Origin: Pseudorhodobacter antarcticus | GTDB taxonomy: Bacteria > Pseudomonadota > Alphaproteobacteria > Rhodobacterales > Rhodobacteraceae | Length of the DNA stretch: 64,000 nt | Assembly (NCBI GenBank): GCA_945862435.1 | Contig: CAMAXX010000002.1 | Coordinates: forward strand, 1-64,000 | Direction of reading: 5' to 3' | In this document: piece by piece, positions 52,510 through 63,434 of the stretch | Layout of the letters: every line of letters starts with the position of its first letter | Position numbering within the stretch: position 1 is the first letter of the stretch | The notes under the pieces: generated by a model | What the model saw: only the letters and a program-made list of their open reading frames with translations | Told to the model about the DNA's origin: nothing | Databases searched by the model: none | Position numbers and translations under genes: made by a program

Positions 52510-52713
52510 CTATTTTGCGCCAAGGCCGAAATAGGCCGCGCCAACGATGAAAATCACCGCAACCGCCTGAAAGATCAGGCGCAGGCGCATCAGTTTGTTC
52601 GAGCGGCTGGCAGACCCTTCGCCCCCTTTGGCAAAGGTGCCAAGGCCCAGCGCCAGAATGATGACCACGATCAGGCACAGCACCGCGCCTATGATGAAAA
52701 TTGGATTGTCCAT
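52510..52713 (-). CDS. Twin transmembrane helix small protein (HIG1-like)
   Basis: A 67-residue protein with two hydrophobic helices (NPIFIIGAVLCLIVVIILALGLG and LIFQAVAVIFIVGAAYFG) joined by a basic loop containing SNKLMRLR. This matches the HIG1-domain family of small inner-membrane proteins. It starts the transcript shared with the adenosyltransferase gene, 13 bases apart. HIG1 proteins associate with respiratory complexes elsewhere; the role here is unknown. Confidence 0.85.
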   Translation of the reverse strand: MDNPIFIIGAVLCLIVVIILALGLGTFAKGGEGSASRSNKLMRLRLIFQAVAVIFIVGAAYFGLGAK

Positions 52714-52780
52714 ATCTAACCTCTTTTGCGTTGCGGCGTATCTAAGGCAATCTCGCCATAAAGCGAGGGGGCGTTTCGTG

Positions 52781-53608
52781 CTAACCTTTGGTAATCAGCC
52801 AATCCAGCGCCCGCGTGGGCAGGATGCGGCGGGCAAAGCCCATCAGGTAGGTGGGGGTTGTGACATAATAGCGCGGGCGGGGGCGGCGGGATTCCAGCGC
52901 GCGGATCAGCTTGGCGGTAACGGCGCTTGCGGGCAGCTCAAACGGATCAGGGCCGTATTTCTCGCCAAAAAGCCGCTCGATCAGGGGGGCGTATTCATTT
53001 GCACGGGCGGAATTCTTCCAATCAATCCACTTGGTCACATGGGGCCGCGCGTTTTCGCGGATGCGCGAGGTGATAGGGCCAGGTTCGATCAGAATAATAT
53101 CAATTCCCGTGCCCGCCATTTCAAGGCGCAACACATCCGTCAGCCCTTCCATCGCGAATTTGGTGGCCACATAGGCCCCGCGCCATTTCATACCCACAAG
53201 GCCAAGCACGGATGAACAATTAACAATCCGCCCGCCACCTTGCGCGCGCATCATGGGAATGACTTGCCGCGTCAGATCGTGATAGCCAAAGAGGTTGGTT
53301 TCAAAAATTTCCCGCAGCGCGCCGCGTGGCAGGTCTTCCACCGCACCCGGAATGGCAAAGGCCCCGTTGTTATACAGCGCGTCCAGCGTGCCACCCGTGC
53401 GGCGCGATACTTCTGCCACGGCGGCGGTGATGGATGCCTCATCGGCGTAATCTAAGCGAATGCTTTCCAGCCCCTCGGCAATCAGGCGCTCAACATCGGC
53501 CTGCGCGCGGGCCGTGGCAAAAACCCGCCAGCCGCGCGCGTGCAGCCCATGCGCCGCATCATACCCAATGCCCGAAGAGCAGCCCGTAATGAGGATAGAT
53601 TTTGCCAT
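52781..53608 (-). CDS. Short-chain dehydrogenase/reductase (SDR) family protein
   Basis: A 275-residue classical SDR. TGCSSGIG (8-15) binds the cofactor, NNGAF is the NNAG-like motif, and the catalytic Ser and Tyr-Lys lie in VNCSSVLGLVG and YVATKFAMEG. The N-terminus MAKSILITGCSSGIGYDAA supports the ATG at 53608. The substrate is unknown. It is divergent from parC. Confidence 0.9.
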   Translation of the reverse strand: MAKSILITGCSSGIGYDAAHGLHARGWRVFATARAQADVERLIAEGLESIRLDYADEASITAAVAEVSRRTGGTLDALYNNGAFAIPGAVEDLPRGALREIFETNLFGYHDLTRQVIPMMRAQGGGRIVNCSSVLGLVGMKWRGAYVATKFAMEGLTDVLRLEMAGTGIDIILIEPGPITSRIRENARPHVTKWIDWKNSARANEYAPLIERLFGEKYGPDPFELPASAVTAKLIRALESRRPRPRYYVTTPTYLMGFARRILPTRALDWLITKG

Positions 53609-53703
53609 AACGCGCCCCTTTCTCGCCTTATCTACAGGGCCAATCCCCCTGCGCAAGTATTTTCGATCTAGACCTACGCCGCGCCGCGCTCTACACCGCC
53701 CCT

Positions 53704-56010
53704 ATGGCAAACGAAGATGATGGCATACCACAAATTGATGCGGTGACTGTGTCCGAACCGCTGGCCCGCGCCATTGGCGAGCGGTATTTGACCTATGCGC
53801 TGTCCACCATCATGCACCGCGCCTTGCCCGATGCGCGCGATGGGCTAAAGCCCGTGCACCGCCGTATCCTGTATGCCATGCGCGAATTGCGCCTATCTGC
53901 CACGTCCGCCTTTCGCAAATCGGCCAAAATTTCGGGCGATGTGATGGGCAACTATCACCCCCACGGGGACAGCGCGATTTATGACGCGATGGCGCGATTG
54001 GCCCAAGATTTCAACGTGCGATATCCGCTGGTGGACGGGCAGGGCAACTTTGGCAATATCGATGGCGATAACCCTGCCGCCAGCCGCTATACCGAAGCGC
54101 GCCTGACGGCGATTGCCGAAACCCTGATGGAAGGGCTGGCAGAAAACGCCGTCGATTTCCGCCCCAATTATGACGGCACTTTGGAAGAACCTGTGGTTAT
54201 GCCCGCAGCCTTTCCAAACCTGCTTGCAAACGGGTCATCGGGCATCGCCGTGGGCATGGCTACCAACATTCCGCCGCACAATCTGGACGAATTGATTATG
54301 GGCTGCCACGCCCTGCTGCGCGACCCCGACCTTTCTGACGCGGCGCTGATTGATCTGATCCCTGGCCCCGATTTCCCCACAGGCGGGGTGATTGTAGAAC
54401 CCCGCGCCAGTATTCTGGAAGCCTACCGCACGGGGCGCGGATCTTTCCGCACCCGCGCGAAATGGCATGTGGAAGACCTTGGCCGCGGCACATGGCAGAT
54501 CATCATCACAGAAATTCCCTATCAGGTGCAAAAGTCAAAGCTGATCGAAAAGCTGGCCGAAGTGATCCAAACCAAACGCGTGCCACTTCTGGCGGATGTG
54601 CGCGATGAATCTGCCGATGATATTCGCGTCGTTTTGGAACCGCGCACCCGCACAGTCGAACCCGATATGCTGATGGGCGCGCTGTTTAAGGTCACCGATC
54701 TTGAAAGCCGCTTTTCGCTCAACATGAACGTGCTGATTGATGGCCGCGTGCCCAAAGTGTGCAGCCTGCGCGAGGTTTTGCGCGCCTTTCTTGACCACCG
54801 CCGCGATGTTTTGCTGCGCCGCACCTCGCACCGCATGGAGAAAATCGACCACAGGCTTGAGGTGCTGGAAGGCTTTATCCTAACCTTCCTAAACCTTGAC
54901 CGCGTGATCGATATCATCCGCTATGATGACGATCCCAAGCCCGCGCTAATGCGCGAGACATGGGGCCGCACTATTGCGCGCGCGACCAACGAAAAAGACT
55001 ATGTTTCCCCCGCCAAAGGCGCGGGCGAGCTGACCGAGCTTCAGGCCGAATCCATTCTAAACATGCGCCTGCGCAGCCTGCGCCGTTTGGAAGAAATGGA
55101 ACTGATCGCCGAGCGGGCCGCCTTGCAAAAGGAACGCGCGGGGCTGGTGGGCTTGCTTGAATCGGACGCCAAACAGTGGAAGCAAATCGGCCGCGATCTG
55201 GACGAGGTGCGCAAGAATTTCGGCAAAAATACCAAACTCGGCGCGCGCCGCAGCACCTTTGCCGAGGCTGGCGAGGCCGAAGAAATCACGCTGGAAGCGA
55301 TGATAGACCGCGAACCGATCACCGTGATTTGCAGCCAAATGGGCTGGATCCGCGCGATGAAAGGCCATGTCGATTTGGGCCTTGAACAAAAGTTCAAAGA
55401 TGGCGACACTGCCCGCTTTGCCTTTCATGCCGAGACGACCGATAAGCTGCTGATCGTGGGCGCAAATGGGCGCTTCTTTACCCTGCTGGGCGCGAACCTG
55501 CCTGGCGGGCGCGGCATGGGCGAGCCGCTGCGCCTGATGGTCGATCTGCCCAATGACGTGGAAATTGTGGACTTGCAAATCCACCGCGCGGGGGAAAAAC
55601 TGCTTGTCGCTTCCTCCGCCGGCGATGGGTTTATTGTGCCGTCGGACGAGGTTTTGGCCCAAACCCGCGCGGGCAAGGTTGTGATGACGCTGGGCGATGG
55701 CGTCAAAACCGCCGTCTGCCGCAAGGTGGTGGGCGATACTGTGGCCGTTGTGGGCGACAACCGCAAAGTGCTGATCTTCCCCCTAACCGAGCTGCCAGAA
55801 ATGGCGCGCGGCAAGGGTGTGCGGTTGCAGAAATACAAAGACGGCGGGCTGTCCGATGCCACCACCTTCACGCTGGCAAATGGCCTGTCATGGAAAGACC
55901 CAGCAGGGCGCACCCGCACGGAAACCGAACTGACTGAATGGATCGGCGCAAGGGCCAGCATGGGGCGGATGGCACCAAGGGGCTTTCCACGGGATAATCG
56001 GTTTACCTAA
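53704..56010 (+). CDS. parC: DNA topoisomerase IV subunit A
   Basis: A 768-residue type IIA topoisomerase subunit that decatenates daughter chromosomes. Tyr129 in [10 protein letters not shown] is the DNA-cleaving residue, and the quinolone region [18 protein letters not shown] has Ser90 at the usual resistance position. The C-terminal beta-pinwheel region has the GYRA-box-like repeats typical of the family, but it is shorter than in GyrA, supporting ParC. parE is not in the window. I see nothing odd in the gene. Confidence 0.95.
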   Translation: MANEDDGIPQIDAVTVSEPLARAIGERYLTYALSTIMHRALPDARDGLKPVHRRILYAMRELRLSATSAFRKSAKISGDVMGNYHPHGDSAIYDAMARLAQDFNVRYPLVDGQGNFGNIDGDNPAASRYTEARLTAIAETLMEGLAENAVDFRPNYDGTLEEPVVMPAAFPNLLANGSSGIAVGMATNIPPHNLDELIMGCHALLRDPDLSDAALIDLIPGPDFPTGGVIVEPRASILEAYRTGRGSFRTRAKWHVEDLGRGTWQIIITEIPYQVQKSKLIEKLAEVIQTKRVPLLADVRDESADDIRVVLEPRTRTVEPDMLMGALFKVTDLESRFSLNMNVLIDGRVPKVCSLREVLRAFLDHRRDVLLRRTSHRMEKIDHRLEVLEGFILTFLNLDRVIDIIRYDDDPKPALMRETWGRTIARATNEKDYVSPAKGAGELTELQAESILNMRLRSLRRLEEMELIAERAALQKERAGLVGLLESDAKQWKQIGRDLDEVRKNFGKNTKLGARRSTFAEAGEAEEITLEAMIDREPITVICSQMGWIRAMKGHVDLGLEQKFKDGDTARFAFHAETTDKLLIVGANGRFFTLLGANLPGGRGMGEPLRLMVDLPNDVEIVDLQIHRAGEKLLVASSAGDGFIVPSDEVLAQTRAGKVVMTLGDGVKTAVCRKVVGDTVAVVGDNRKVLIFPLTELPEMARGKGVRLQKYKDGGLSDATTFTLANGLSWKDPAGRTRTETELTEWIGARASMGRMAPRGFPRDNRFT

Positions 56011-56072
56011 GGGCAATCCCACAACAGGGCGGCGCGGGGTGTCTTGATTACGGGCAAAGAGAGGATAGATCC

Positions 56073-57197
56073 TCAGCCGAGAATACCATCCTGATGCTGC
56101 CCCAGCCGTGGCGCAGTCCTGCCCAGCGCCAGTTCTGCATCTGAAAACACCATCGGGCTGCGCACGCCTTTCACGCCCTCTGGCGCAATTTCCATCCCGC
56201 GCGCGACGACCTGCGGGTCGGCGAACACCTCGGCCAAATCGTTGATCGGGCCTGCGGGCACGCCTTGCGCCTCGCAAGCGGCCAGCAGGTCGGCCTTGCG
56301 CCAGCCTTTCGTGGCTGCGGTGATAAGCCCCGTCATCTCGGCCCTATTCTCAATCCGCACCGCATTGCTGGCGAAACGCGGATGCGCAGCCCATTCCCCC
56401 AGCCCCAGAATATCGCACAGCTTGCGATACTGCCCGTCATTGCCCGTGGCCAGAATAATCCAGCCATCCGCGCATTCAAACACTGCATAGGGGGCCAGAT
56501 TGGGGTGGGCATTGCCCATCTGCAGGGGCGCATCCCCCGTTGCCAGATAATTCATCGCCTGATTTGCCATAACAGATGTCCCCACATCCAAAAGCGACAT
56601 ATCTATATGCTGCCCCCGCCCCGTGCGCCCACGTTGGATAATCGCTGCCAAAATCGCCGTGGCCGCGTAAACACCCGTGAACACATCGGTCACGGCCACC
56701 CCCACCTTTTGCGGCGCGCCGCCAACCTCGCCCGTCACGCTCATCAGCCCCGACATGCCTTGGATGATAAAATCATAGCCCGCGCGACTGGCGTAAGGGC
56801 CAGTTTGGCCGAACCCCGTGATGGAACAATAAATCAAACGCGGGTTGATTGCGGCCAGGCTTTCGTAATCAAGGCCATATTTCGCCAGCCCGCCCAGTTT
56901 GAAATTTTCAATTACCACATCGGCATCGCGGATCAGGTCTATCACCTGCGCGGCGCCAGCGGGGCTTGAAAAATCAACCACAACCCCGCGCTTGCCGCGA
57001 TTGGTGGCAAAGAAATAGGCGGCGGTCTTCTCGCCCCCGTTGTCAATAAACGGCGGCCCCCAGCGGCGGGTGTCATCCCCTTCGGGACTTTCCACCTTAA
57101 TCACATCCGCGCCCAAATCGGCCAAAGTCTGGCCAGCCCAAGGGCCGGCCAGAATTCGCGCCAATTCGATGACCTTAATCCCTGCAAGAGGGGTCAT
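56073..57197 (-). CDS. CaiB/BaiF family III CoA-transferase
   Basis: A 374-residue CoA-transferase. It starts MTPLAGIKVIELARILAGPWAGQ, and FGQTGPYASRAGYDFIIQGMSG carries the catalytic Asp142. SPEGDDTRRWGPPF and WAAHPRFASNAVR are further family motifs. Such enzymes move CoA between carboxylic acids such as succinate and a substrate acid; which acids is unknown. dsbA ends one base from its start, so both may share a transcript. Confidence 0.93.
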   Translation of the reverse strand: MTPLAGIKVIELARILAGPWAGQTLADLGADVIKVESPEGDDTRRWGPPFIDNGGEKTAAYFFATNRGKRGVVVDFSSPAGAAQVIDLIRDADVVIENFKLGGLAKYGLDYESLAAINPRLIYCSITGFGQTGPYASRAGYDFIIQGMSGLMSVTGEVGGAPQKVGVAVTDVFTGVYAATAILAAIIQRGRTGRGQHIDMSLLDVGTSVMANQAMNYLATGDAPLQMGNAHPNLAPYAVFECADGWIILATGNDGQYRKLCDILGLGEWAAHPRFASNAVRIENRAEMTGLITAATKGWRKADLLAACEAQGVPAGPINDLAEVFADPQVVARGMEIAPEGVKGVRSPMVFSDAELALGRTAPRLGQHQDGILG

Positions 57198-57830
57198 TTA
57201 CTTGGCAAGTTCGGTATCAAGAATCGCTTTCATATCCTCAAAGGACATGTTGGAATGCTTGGTGCCGTTAATCATAAAGGTTGGCGTGCCTTCAATCCCG
57301 TCGGCGGCAAAGTTCTTCTCGTAATGGGCGATCATCGCCTCGGCCATTGGCTTATCTTGCATGCAAACGTCCATCGCCGCATCTTCCAGCCCTGCCGCGC
57401 GGCCGATTATCTTTAGGTTTTCCACCACAACGGCTGGATCTTCGCTGGCGGCCCATTCTTTTTGCTGTTCAAACACCATATCGGCAATGCCGAAATAGCG
57501 CATCTCGCCGCCGCAGCGGGCAATCATCGCCGCCCACAGGCCATAGCGGTCAAAATACACCTCGCGGTATTCAAAGCGAATTTTGCCCGTGTCAATAAAT
57601 TCAGCCTTCAACTGCGGATAGGTTGTGGCGTGAAAACTGGCGCAATGCGGGCAGGTAAACGACGCGTATTCAATGACCTTGACCTTGGCATCAACGGGGC
57701 CAATGCCGAAATCGACAATTTCGACGGGCGCGGCGGGGGCAGCATCGGGCGTGGTTTGCGCGATGGCGGCGCTGGCCATCATCGAAAAGGCCACGGCAGC
57801 CACGGCGATCAGGTTTTTGGAAAACAACAT
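57198..57830 (-). CDS. DsbA-family thiol:disulfide oxidoreductase
   Basis: A 210-residue periplasmic protein with a signal peptide ending near AIAQ (about residue 25). Cys60-Pro-His-Cys63 in FTCPHCASF is the active site and GIEGTPTFMINGTKH holds the cis-Pro. It would introduce disulfides into exported proteins, or act in a related role. The frame is open for 62 codons upstream but that lacks a signal peptide. It lies between the dciA-like and CoA-transferase genes. Confidence 0.93.
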   Translation of the reverse strand: MLFSKNLIAVAAVAFSMMASAAIAQTTPDAAPAAPVEIVDFGIGPVDAKVKVIEYASFTCPHCASFHATTYPQLKAEFIDTGKIRFEYREVYFDRYGLWAAMIARCGGEMRYFGIADMVFEQQKEWAASEDPAVVVENLKIIGRAAGLEDAAMDVCMQDKPMAEAMIAHYEKNFAADGIEGTPTFMINGTKHSNMSFEDMKAILDTELAK

Positions 57831-57834
57831 CAGA

Positions 57835-58380
57835 TTACCCTTTTTCGGTTTGGTTTTTAAGGTGAACGTTTTGCGCCAAAGTTGCAAGCGCGCGGCGCAG
57901 GTCTTGGTCTTTAATCGGGGCGGCCTCGGCGTTCGCTTTGGCGATAATTTCGGGTGACGGCGCGGCAGGCTTGGCGGGTTTTGGTCTGGGGTCAAATTCG
58001 GCCTGCCCCTCGGCAAAGCCTGTGCTGGCGGTTTGCGTCAGGATAATGCGCGCAATCGCAGAATATCCGTAAACCGCATTCACCGCCGCACGCAGCTTTT
58101 CTTTTTGCATGTCCACCAGCGGGGCGGCGGCCCCCAGCACCAGCAGGGTCAGCGTGCCGCCCATGCCTTCGCGCCCATAGCCAACCTTTACGGGGCGGGT
58201 TTGCGCGGCCATATCGCTGCCCACAATTTCCTCCCAGTGGGTTAGCAATTTGGCAATGGCAAACCCCCGAGATTCGCCCACATGGCGAATTTGCCGTGCC
58301 AGCAAGCCAGAGGCAGGTTTAAACCCGCGCGTGGCGCGTTCGCCGCTGGGCTGGGGGGCTGGGGTGGGCTTTCGGGTCAT
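57835..58380 (-). CDS. DUF721 protein, DciA-like
   Basis: A 181-residue protein of the DUF721 family. LLTHWEEIVGSDMAAQTRPVKV and TLTLLVLGAAAPLVDMQKEKLRAAVNAVYGYSAI in segments match the family core. DciA is the ancestral loader of the DnaB helicase, so this is the probable replicative helicase loader. The ATG at 58380 follows a run of basic codons that starts MTRKPTPAPQPSG. It is divergent from mutY and immediately precedes dsbA. Confidence 0.85.
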   Translation of the reverse strand: MTRKPTPAPQPSGERATRGFKPASGLLARQIRHVGESRGFAIAKLLTHWEEIVGSDMAAQTRPVKVGYGREGMGGTLTLLVLGAAAPLVDMQKEKLRAAVNAVYGYSAIARIILTQTASTGFAEGQAEFDPRPKPAKPAAPSPEIIAKANAEAAPIKDQDLRRALATLAQNVHLKNQTEKG

Positions 58381-58471
58381 ATGGCACTTTGCTGGTTTTA
58401 CCCTATCATAGAGCCAAGGGGCCGCGCTTGCCAGTAGGGCAGCGTGCCAGCGGCGCAAAAGGGGATAAATC

Positions 58472-59500
58472 TTGCGTGATACGATCAGCCGCGATCTGCT
58501 GGCGTGGTATGACGGCCACGCGCGGGTGATGCCTTGGCGCGTGGGGCCAAAGGCGCGGGCGCAGGGCGTGCGGCCAAACCCCTACCGCGTTTGGCTATCC
58601 GAGGTGATGCTGCAACAAACCACAGTCGCCGCCGTGACCGATTATTTCAACCGTTTCACCGCGCGCTGGCCCGATGTGGGCGCGCTGGCCGCAGCCGATG
58701 ATGGCGATGTCATGGCCCAGTGGGCGGGGCTGGGATACTATGCCCGCGCGCGCAATTTGCTGGCCTGCGCACGGCAGGTGGCAGAATTGGGCGGCTTTCC
58801 AGATGATGAGGCGGGGTTGCGCGCCCTGCGCGGCATTGGCCCCTACACCGCCGCCGCCATTGCCGCCATTGCCTATGACCACCCCGCCGTGGTGATGGAT
58901 GGCAATGTCGAACGGGTGATGGCGCGCGTCTTTGCCGTGCAAACCCCGCTGCCCCCCGCAAAGCCACAGCTTTATGATTTGGCCACCAGCCAAACGCCCC
59001 AAACCCGCGCGGGCGACTATGCCCAAGCGGTGATGGATTTGGGCGCAACCATTTGCACGCCGCGCAAACCAGCCTGCGGGATCTGCCCGATCTTGCACCA
59101 CTGCGCCGCCCGCACGGCGGGGATCGCCGCCGATTTGCCCCGCAAACTGGCCAAACCCGAAAAGCCCACCCGCACGGGGCAGGTCTGGATCATACGCCGC
59201 CCCAGTGACGGCGCGTTTTTACTGGAACGGCGGGCCGAAAAGGGGCTGCTTGGCGGAATGCTGGCGTTCCCCTCATCGGGGTGGGATGGCAGCGACGTGG
59301 GGCCACCCGCGCCGCTGGACTTTCAAACGCTGGGCGCAGCGCGCCACACCTTTACCCATTTTCACCTAAACTTAGACGTCTTGGCATCAGACGCCCCCTG
59401 CAACCCTGCGCGCGGGGCGTTCATGCCCCTCAACCCCGCAGACCTTCCCACCCTGATGCGCAAGGCCTTCGCCCTTTGGGGCGATGATCTGCCACGTTGA
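58472..59500 (+). CDS. mutY: Adenine DNA glycosylase MutY
   Basis: A 342-residue enzyme that removes adenine mispaired with 8-oxoguanine. The TTG start at 58472 follows AAGGGG. Glu44 in WLSEVMLQQT is catalytic, the helix-hairpin-helix LRGIGPYTAAAI precedes the catalytic Asp in VVMDGNVERV, and CTPRKPACGICPILHHC holds the 4Fe-4S cysteines. The C-terminal NUDIX-like domain that reads 8-oxoG includes EKGLLGGMLAFPSSGW. Apart from the TTG start nothing is unusual. Confidence 0.95.
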   Translation: MRDTISRDLLAWYDGHARVMPWRVGPKARAQGVRPNPYRVWLSEVMLQQTTVAAVTDYFNRFTARWPDVGALAAADDGDVMAQWAGLGYYARARNLLACARQVAELGGFPDDEAGLRALRGIGPYTAAAIAAIAYDHPAVVMDGNVERVMARVFAVQTPLPPAKPQLYDLATSQTPQTRAGDYAQAVMDLGATICTPRKPACGICPILHHCAARTAGIAADLPRKLAKPEKPTRTGQVWIIRRPSDGAFLLERRAEKGLLGGMLAFPSSGWDGSDVGPPAPLDFQTLGAARHTFTHFHLNLDVLASDAPCNPARGAFMPLNPADLPTLMRKAFALWGDDLPR

Positions 59501-59545
59501 GATGGGGCGCAAATCTGATATGCTGCAACCATAGGAGTATTCGAC

Positions 59546-60685
59546 ATGGCCAGCCTGAACATACCAAACGTCAAAAGCATCACCCGCGCCCTGCCGTTTT
59601 GGCTGTCGCTGTGTGGGCCAGCCGTTGTGGTTTCAGCCACCCTAACAGGCGGCGCGGCGCTGATCCTGCCGCCCCTGCTGGCATGGTGGATGTTCACCGC
59701 GCTTGACGCGCTGATCGGCGAAGATCAGGCCAACGCCGACCCAAACACGCCAGATGCAGATCTGTTCTGGTACCGCGCTATCACCACCGCATGGTTTCCC
59801 ATCCAACTTGCGCTGCTGATCTGGATGCTGGCCTATGTGCCGCAAGCCGCGCATTTGGGTTTGGGCGAAAAAATCGCCGCCTTTTTCGGGTTTGGCGTGT
59901 TTTCAGGCACCATCGGCATCTCCTATGCGCATGAATTGATGCACCAGAAAAACCGCATTGAGCGGGCTTTGGGCGATTTTCTGATGGCATCGGTTTTGTA
60001 CAGCCATTTTCGATCTGAGCATTTGCGCGTGCATCACAGCCATGTCGCCACCCCGCGCGACGCGGTAACTGCCCGCTATAATGAGGGGTTTCACCGCTTT
60101 TTCCCGCGTGTTTTGCGGCAATCCCTAGTGTCGGCTTGGCGCACCGAAGCGACCATGCTGGCGCGGCGCGACCTGCCGTTTTGGCATTCCGCTAACCCGT
60201 TTTGGGCATATGGCGCGCTGCAACTTGGCTTTCTGGCGCTGGCCTATGGCATAGGCGGCGCGCTGGGGCTGGGGCTGTTTGCCTTTCAGGCCTTTGTTGC
60301 AATTTGGCAGTTAGAGCTGATTAATTACATCGAACATTACGGCCTAACCCGCCGCCATTTGGGGGATGGCAAATACGAACATGTCATGCCGCATCATTCG
60401 TGGAATTCGGCGCAAAAGGCATCGAACTGGCTGCTGATAAACCTACAGCGCCATTCCGATCATCATTATAAACCCGACCGCCGCTTTCCCTTGCTGCAAA
60501 CCTACGGGCCAGACCGCGCCCCCGCCCTGCCTTATGGCTACCCCGTTATGTCACTCGCCGCGCTGATCCCGCCCTTGTGGCGGCGCGTCATGAACCCGCG
60601 CGTGCGGGCATGGCGCGCGCAGTTCTACCCCGACATCACCGATTGGCACGCCTATAACAAGGCGCTGAACCCTGTATCTAAATAA
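59546..60685 (+). CDS. alkB: Alkane 1-monooxygenase AlkB
   Basis: A 379-residue membrane di-iron hydroxylase that oxidises the terminal carbon of alkanes. The histidine boxes are complete: HELMH, HLRVHHSHVAT and LQRHSDHHYKPDRR, and the family signature NYIEHYGLTR is present. About six hydrophobic helices surround them. No rubredoxin or rubredoxin reductase gene is near; these must come from elsewhere. It starts 45 bases after mutY and is convergent with ccrM. Confidence 0.95.
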   Translation: MASLNIPNVKSITRALPFWLSLCGPAVVVSATLTGGAALILPPLLAWWMFTALDALIGEDQANADPNTPDADLFWYRAITTAWFPIQLALLIWMLAYVPQAAHLGLGEKIAAFFGFGVFSGTIGISYAHELMHQKNRIERALGDFLMASVLYSHFRSEHLRVHHSHVATPRDAVTARYNEGFHRFFPRVLRQSLVSAWRTEATMLARRDLPFWHSANPFWAYGALQLGFLALAYGIGGALGLGLFAFQAFVAIWQLELINYIEHYGLTRRHLGDGKYEHVMPHHSWNSAQKASNWLLINLQRHSDHHYKPDRRFPLLQTYGPDRAPALPYGYPVMSLAALIPPLWRRVMNPRVRAWRAQFYPDITDWHAYNKALNPVSK

Positions 60686-60712
60686 GCGTTCACAAACGGG
60701 TGTTCAGAAATG

Positions 60713-60751
60713 AAAAAACCGCCATGCTTGGGCTGGCCCAAAGCATGGCGG
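60713..60751 (-). terminator. Rho-independent terminator of ccrM
   Basis: CCGCCATGCTT-GGG (60719-60732) pairs with CCC-AAAGCATGGCGG (60737-60751), with a single bulged base. On the minus strand the stem is followed by TTTTTT. A second small hairpin GCTGCAC-CAAA-GTGCAGC lies at 60759-60776. Confidence 0.88.
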
Positions 60752-60804
60752 ATAGGTGGCTGCACCAAAGTGCAGCTTAGGCATCTGGGTATGCTATGGG
60801 GTTG

Positions 60805-62641
<1,837 letters not shown>

Positions 62642-62642
62642 A

Positions 62643-63434
62643 TTACGCCCCGATCAACTGGTTGCGCGATTTTAGCGCCGCCAGCCAGCCCAGACCATGC
62701 ACTGTCGCGCGCGCGGGGCGATATTCGGCGGCAATCCAGCCGCCAGCAGCGCCGCTATCTACCGCATCGCACAGTTTGGTCATATCAAACCCGCCGCCAC
62801 CCGGTTCAGCCCGCGCAGGAAAGCCCGCAATTTGAATATGTCCGACGATGTCTGCATGGCGCTGCCAAACGCCCCACGCATTGCCGTGAATTTTGGCAGC
62901 GTGCCACAGATCAAATTGCAGCCGCACATTCCCCGCGCCCAAATCATCAATCATTCGCGCGGCATGGTCAAAATCGTTCAGAAAATAGGCTGGCATATCA
63001 TCGGGGTTCAAAGGTTCAATCACCAGCATCAAATCGGGGGCCTGCGCGGATGCCCAAGCCAAATTTTCCAAATACACCGCCTCGGCTTGCGGCCCCGAAG
63101 CGACCCCTGCCATGACATGCACGCGGGGCTTCGAAAAATGGGGGGCAGACAGGGCGCGGGCGTATTCCGCTGCGCGGAGGAAACTGTCTTGAAATTGCGC
63201 CTCTGCCCCTGGCACAGCCGCAAATCCGCGATCGCCTGCCACCCAGTCACCTGGCGGCGTGTTGACCAGCAGCAGCGGAAAATCCCCCAACGCGCCCCGC
63301 CAAGCGTCAATAGAATAGTCATAGGGAAACAATACTTCGGCCCCGTCAAAACCTGCTTGCTGCGCCAGCGCGGGGCGGTCTAGCATGGCCACCTCGGTGA
63401 ACAGCATCGTCAAATTGGCGGCGAACTTGGGCAT
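62643..63434 (-). CDS. Hydroxypyruvate isomerase-like TIM-barrel protein
   Basis: A 263-residue protein of the xylose isomerase-like AP endonuclease 2 superfamily, closest to Hyi. NLTMLFTEVAMLDRPALAQQAGFDGAEVLFPYD is the characteristic start, LVIEPLNPDDMPAYFLND carries a metal-binding Glu and VRLQFDLWHAAKIHGN and WIAAEYRPA further metal or substrate ligands. It may interconvert hydroxypyruvate and tartronate semialdehyde. The ATG at 63434 overlaps the upstream DUF1285 stop as TGATG. Confidence 0.88.
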   Translation of the reverse strand: MPKFAANLTMLFTEVAMLDRPALAQQAGFDGAEVLFPYDYSIDAWRGALGDFPLLLVNTPPGDWVAGDRGFAAVPGAEAQFQDSFLRAAEYARALSAPHFSKPRVHVMAGVASGPQAEAVYLENLAWASAQAPDLMLVIEPLNPDDMPAYFLNDFDHAARMIDDLGAGNVRLQFDLWHAAKIHGNAWGVWQRHADIVGHIQIAGFPARAEPGGGGFDMTKLCDAVDSGAAGGWIAAEYRPARATVHGLGWLAALKSRNQLIGA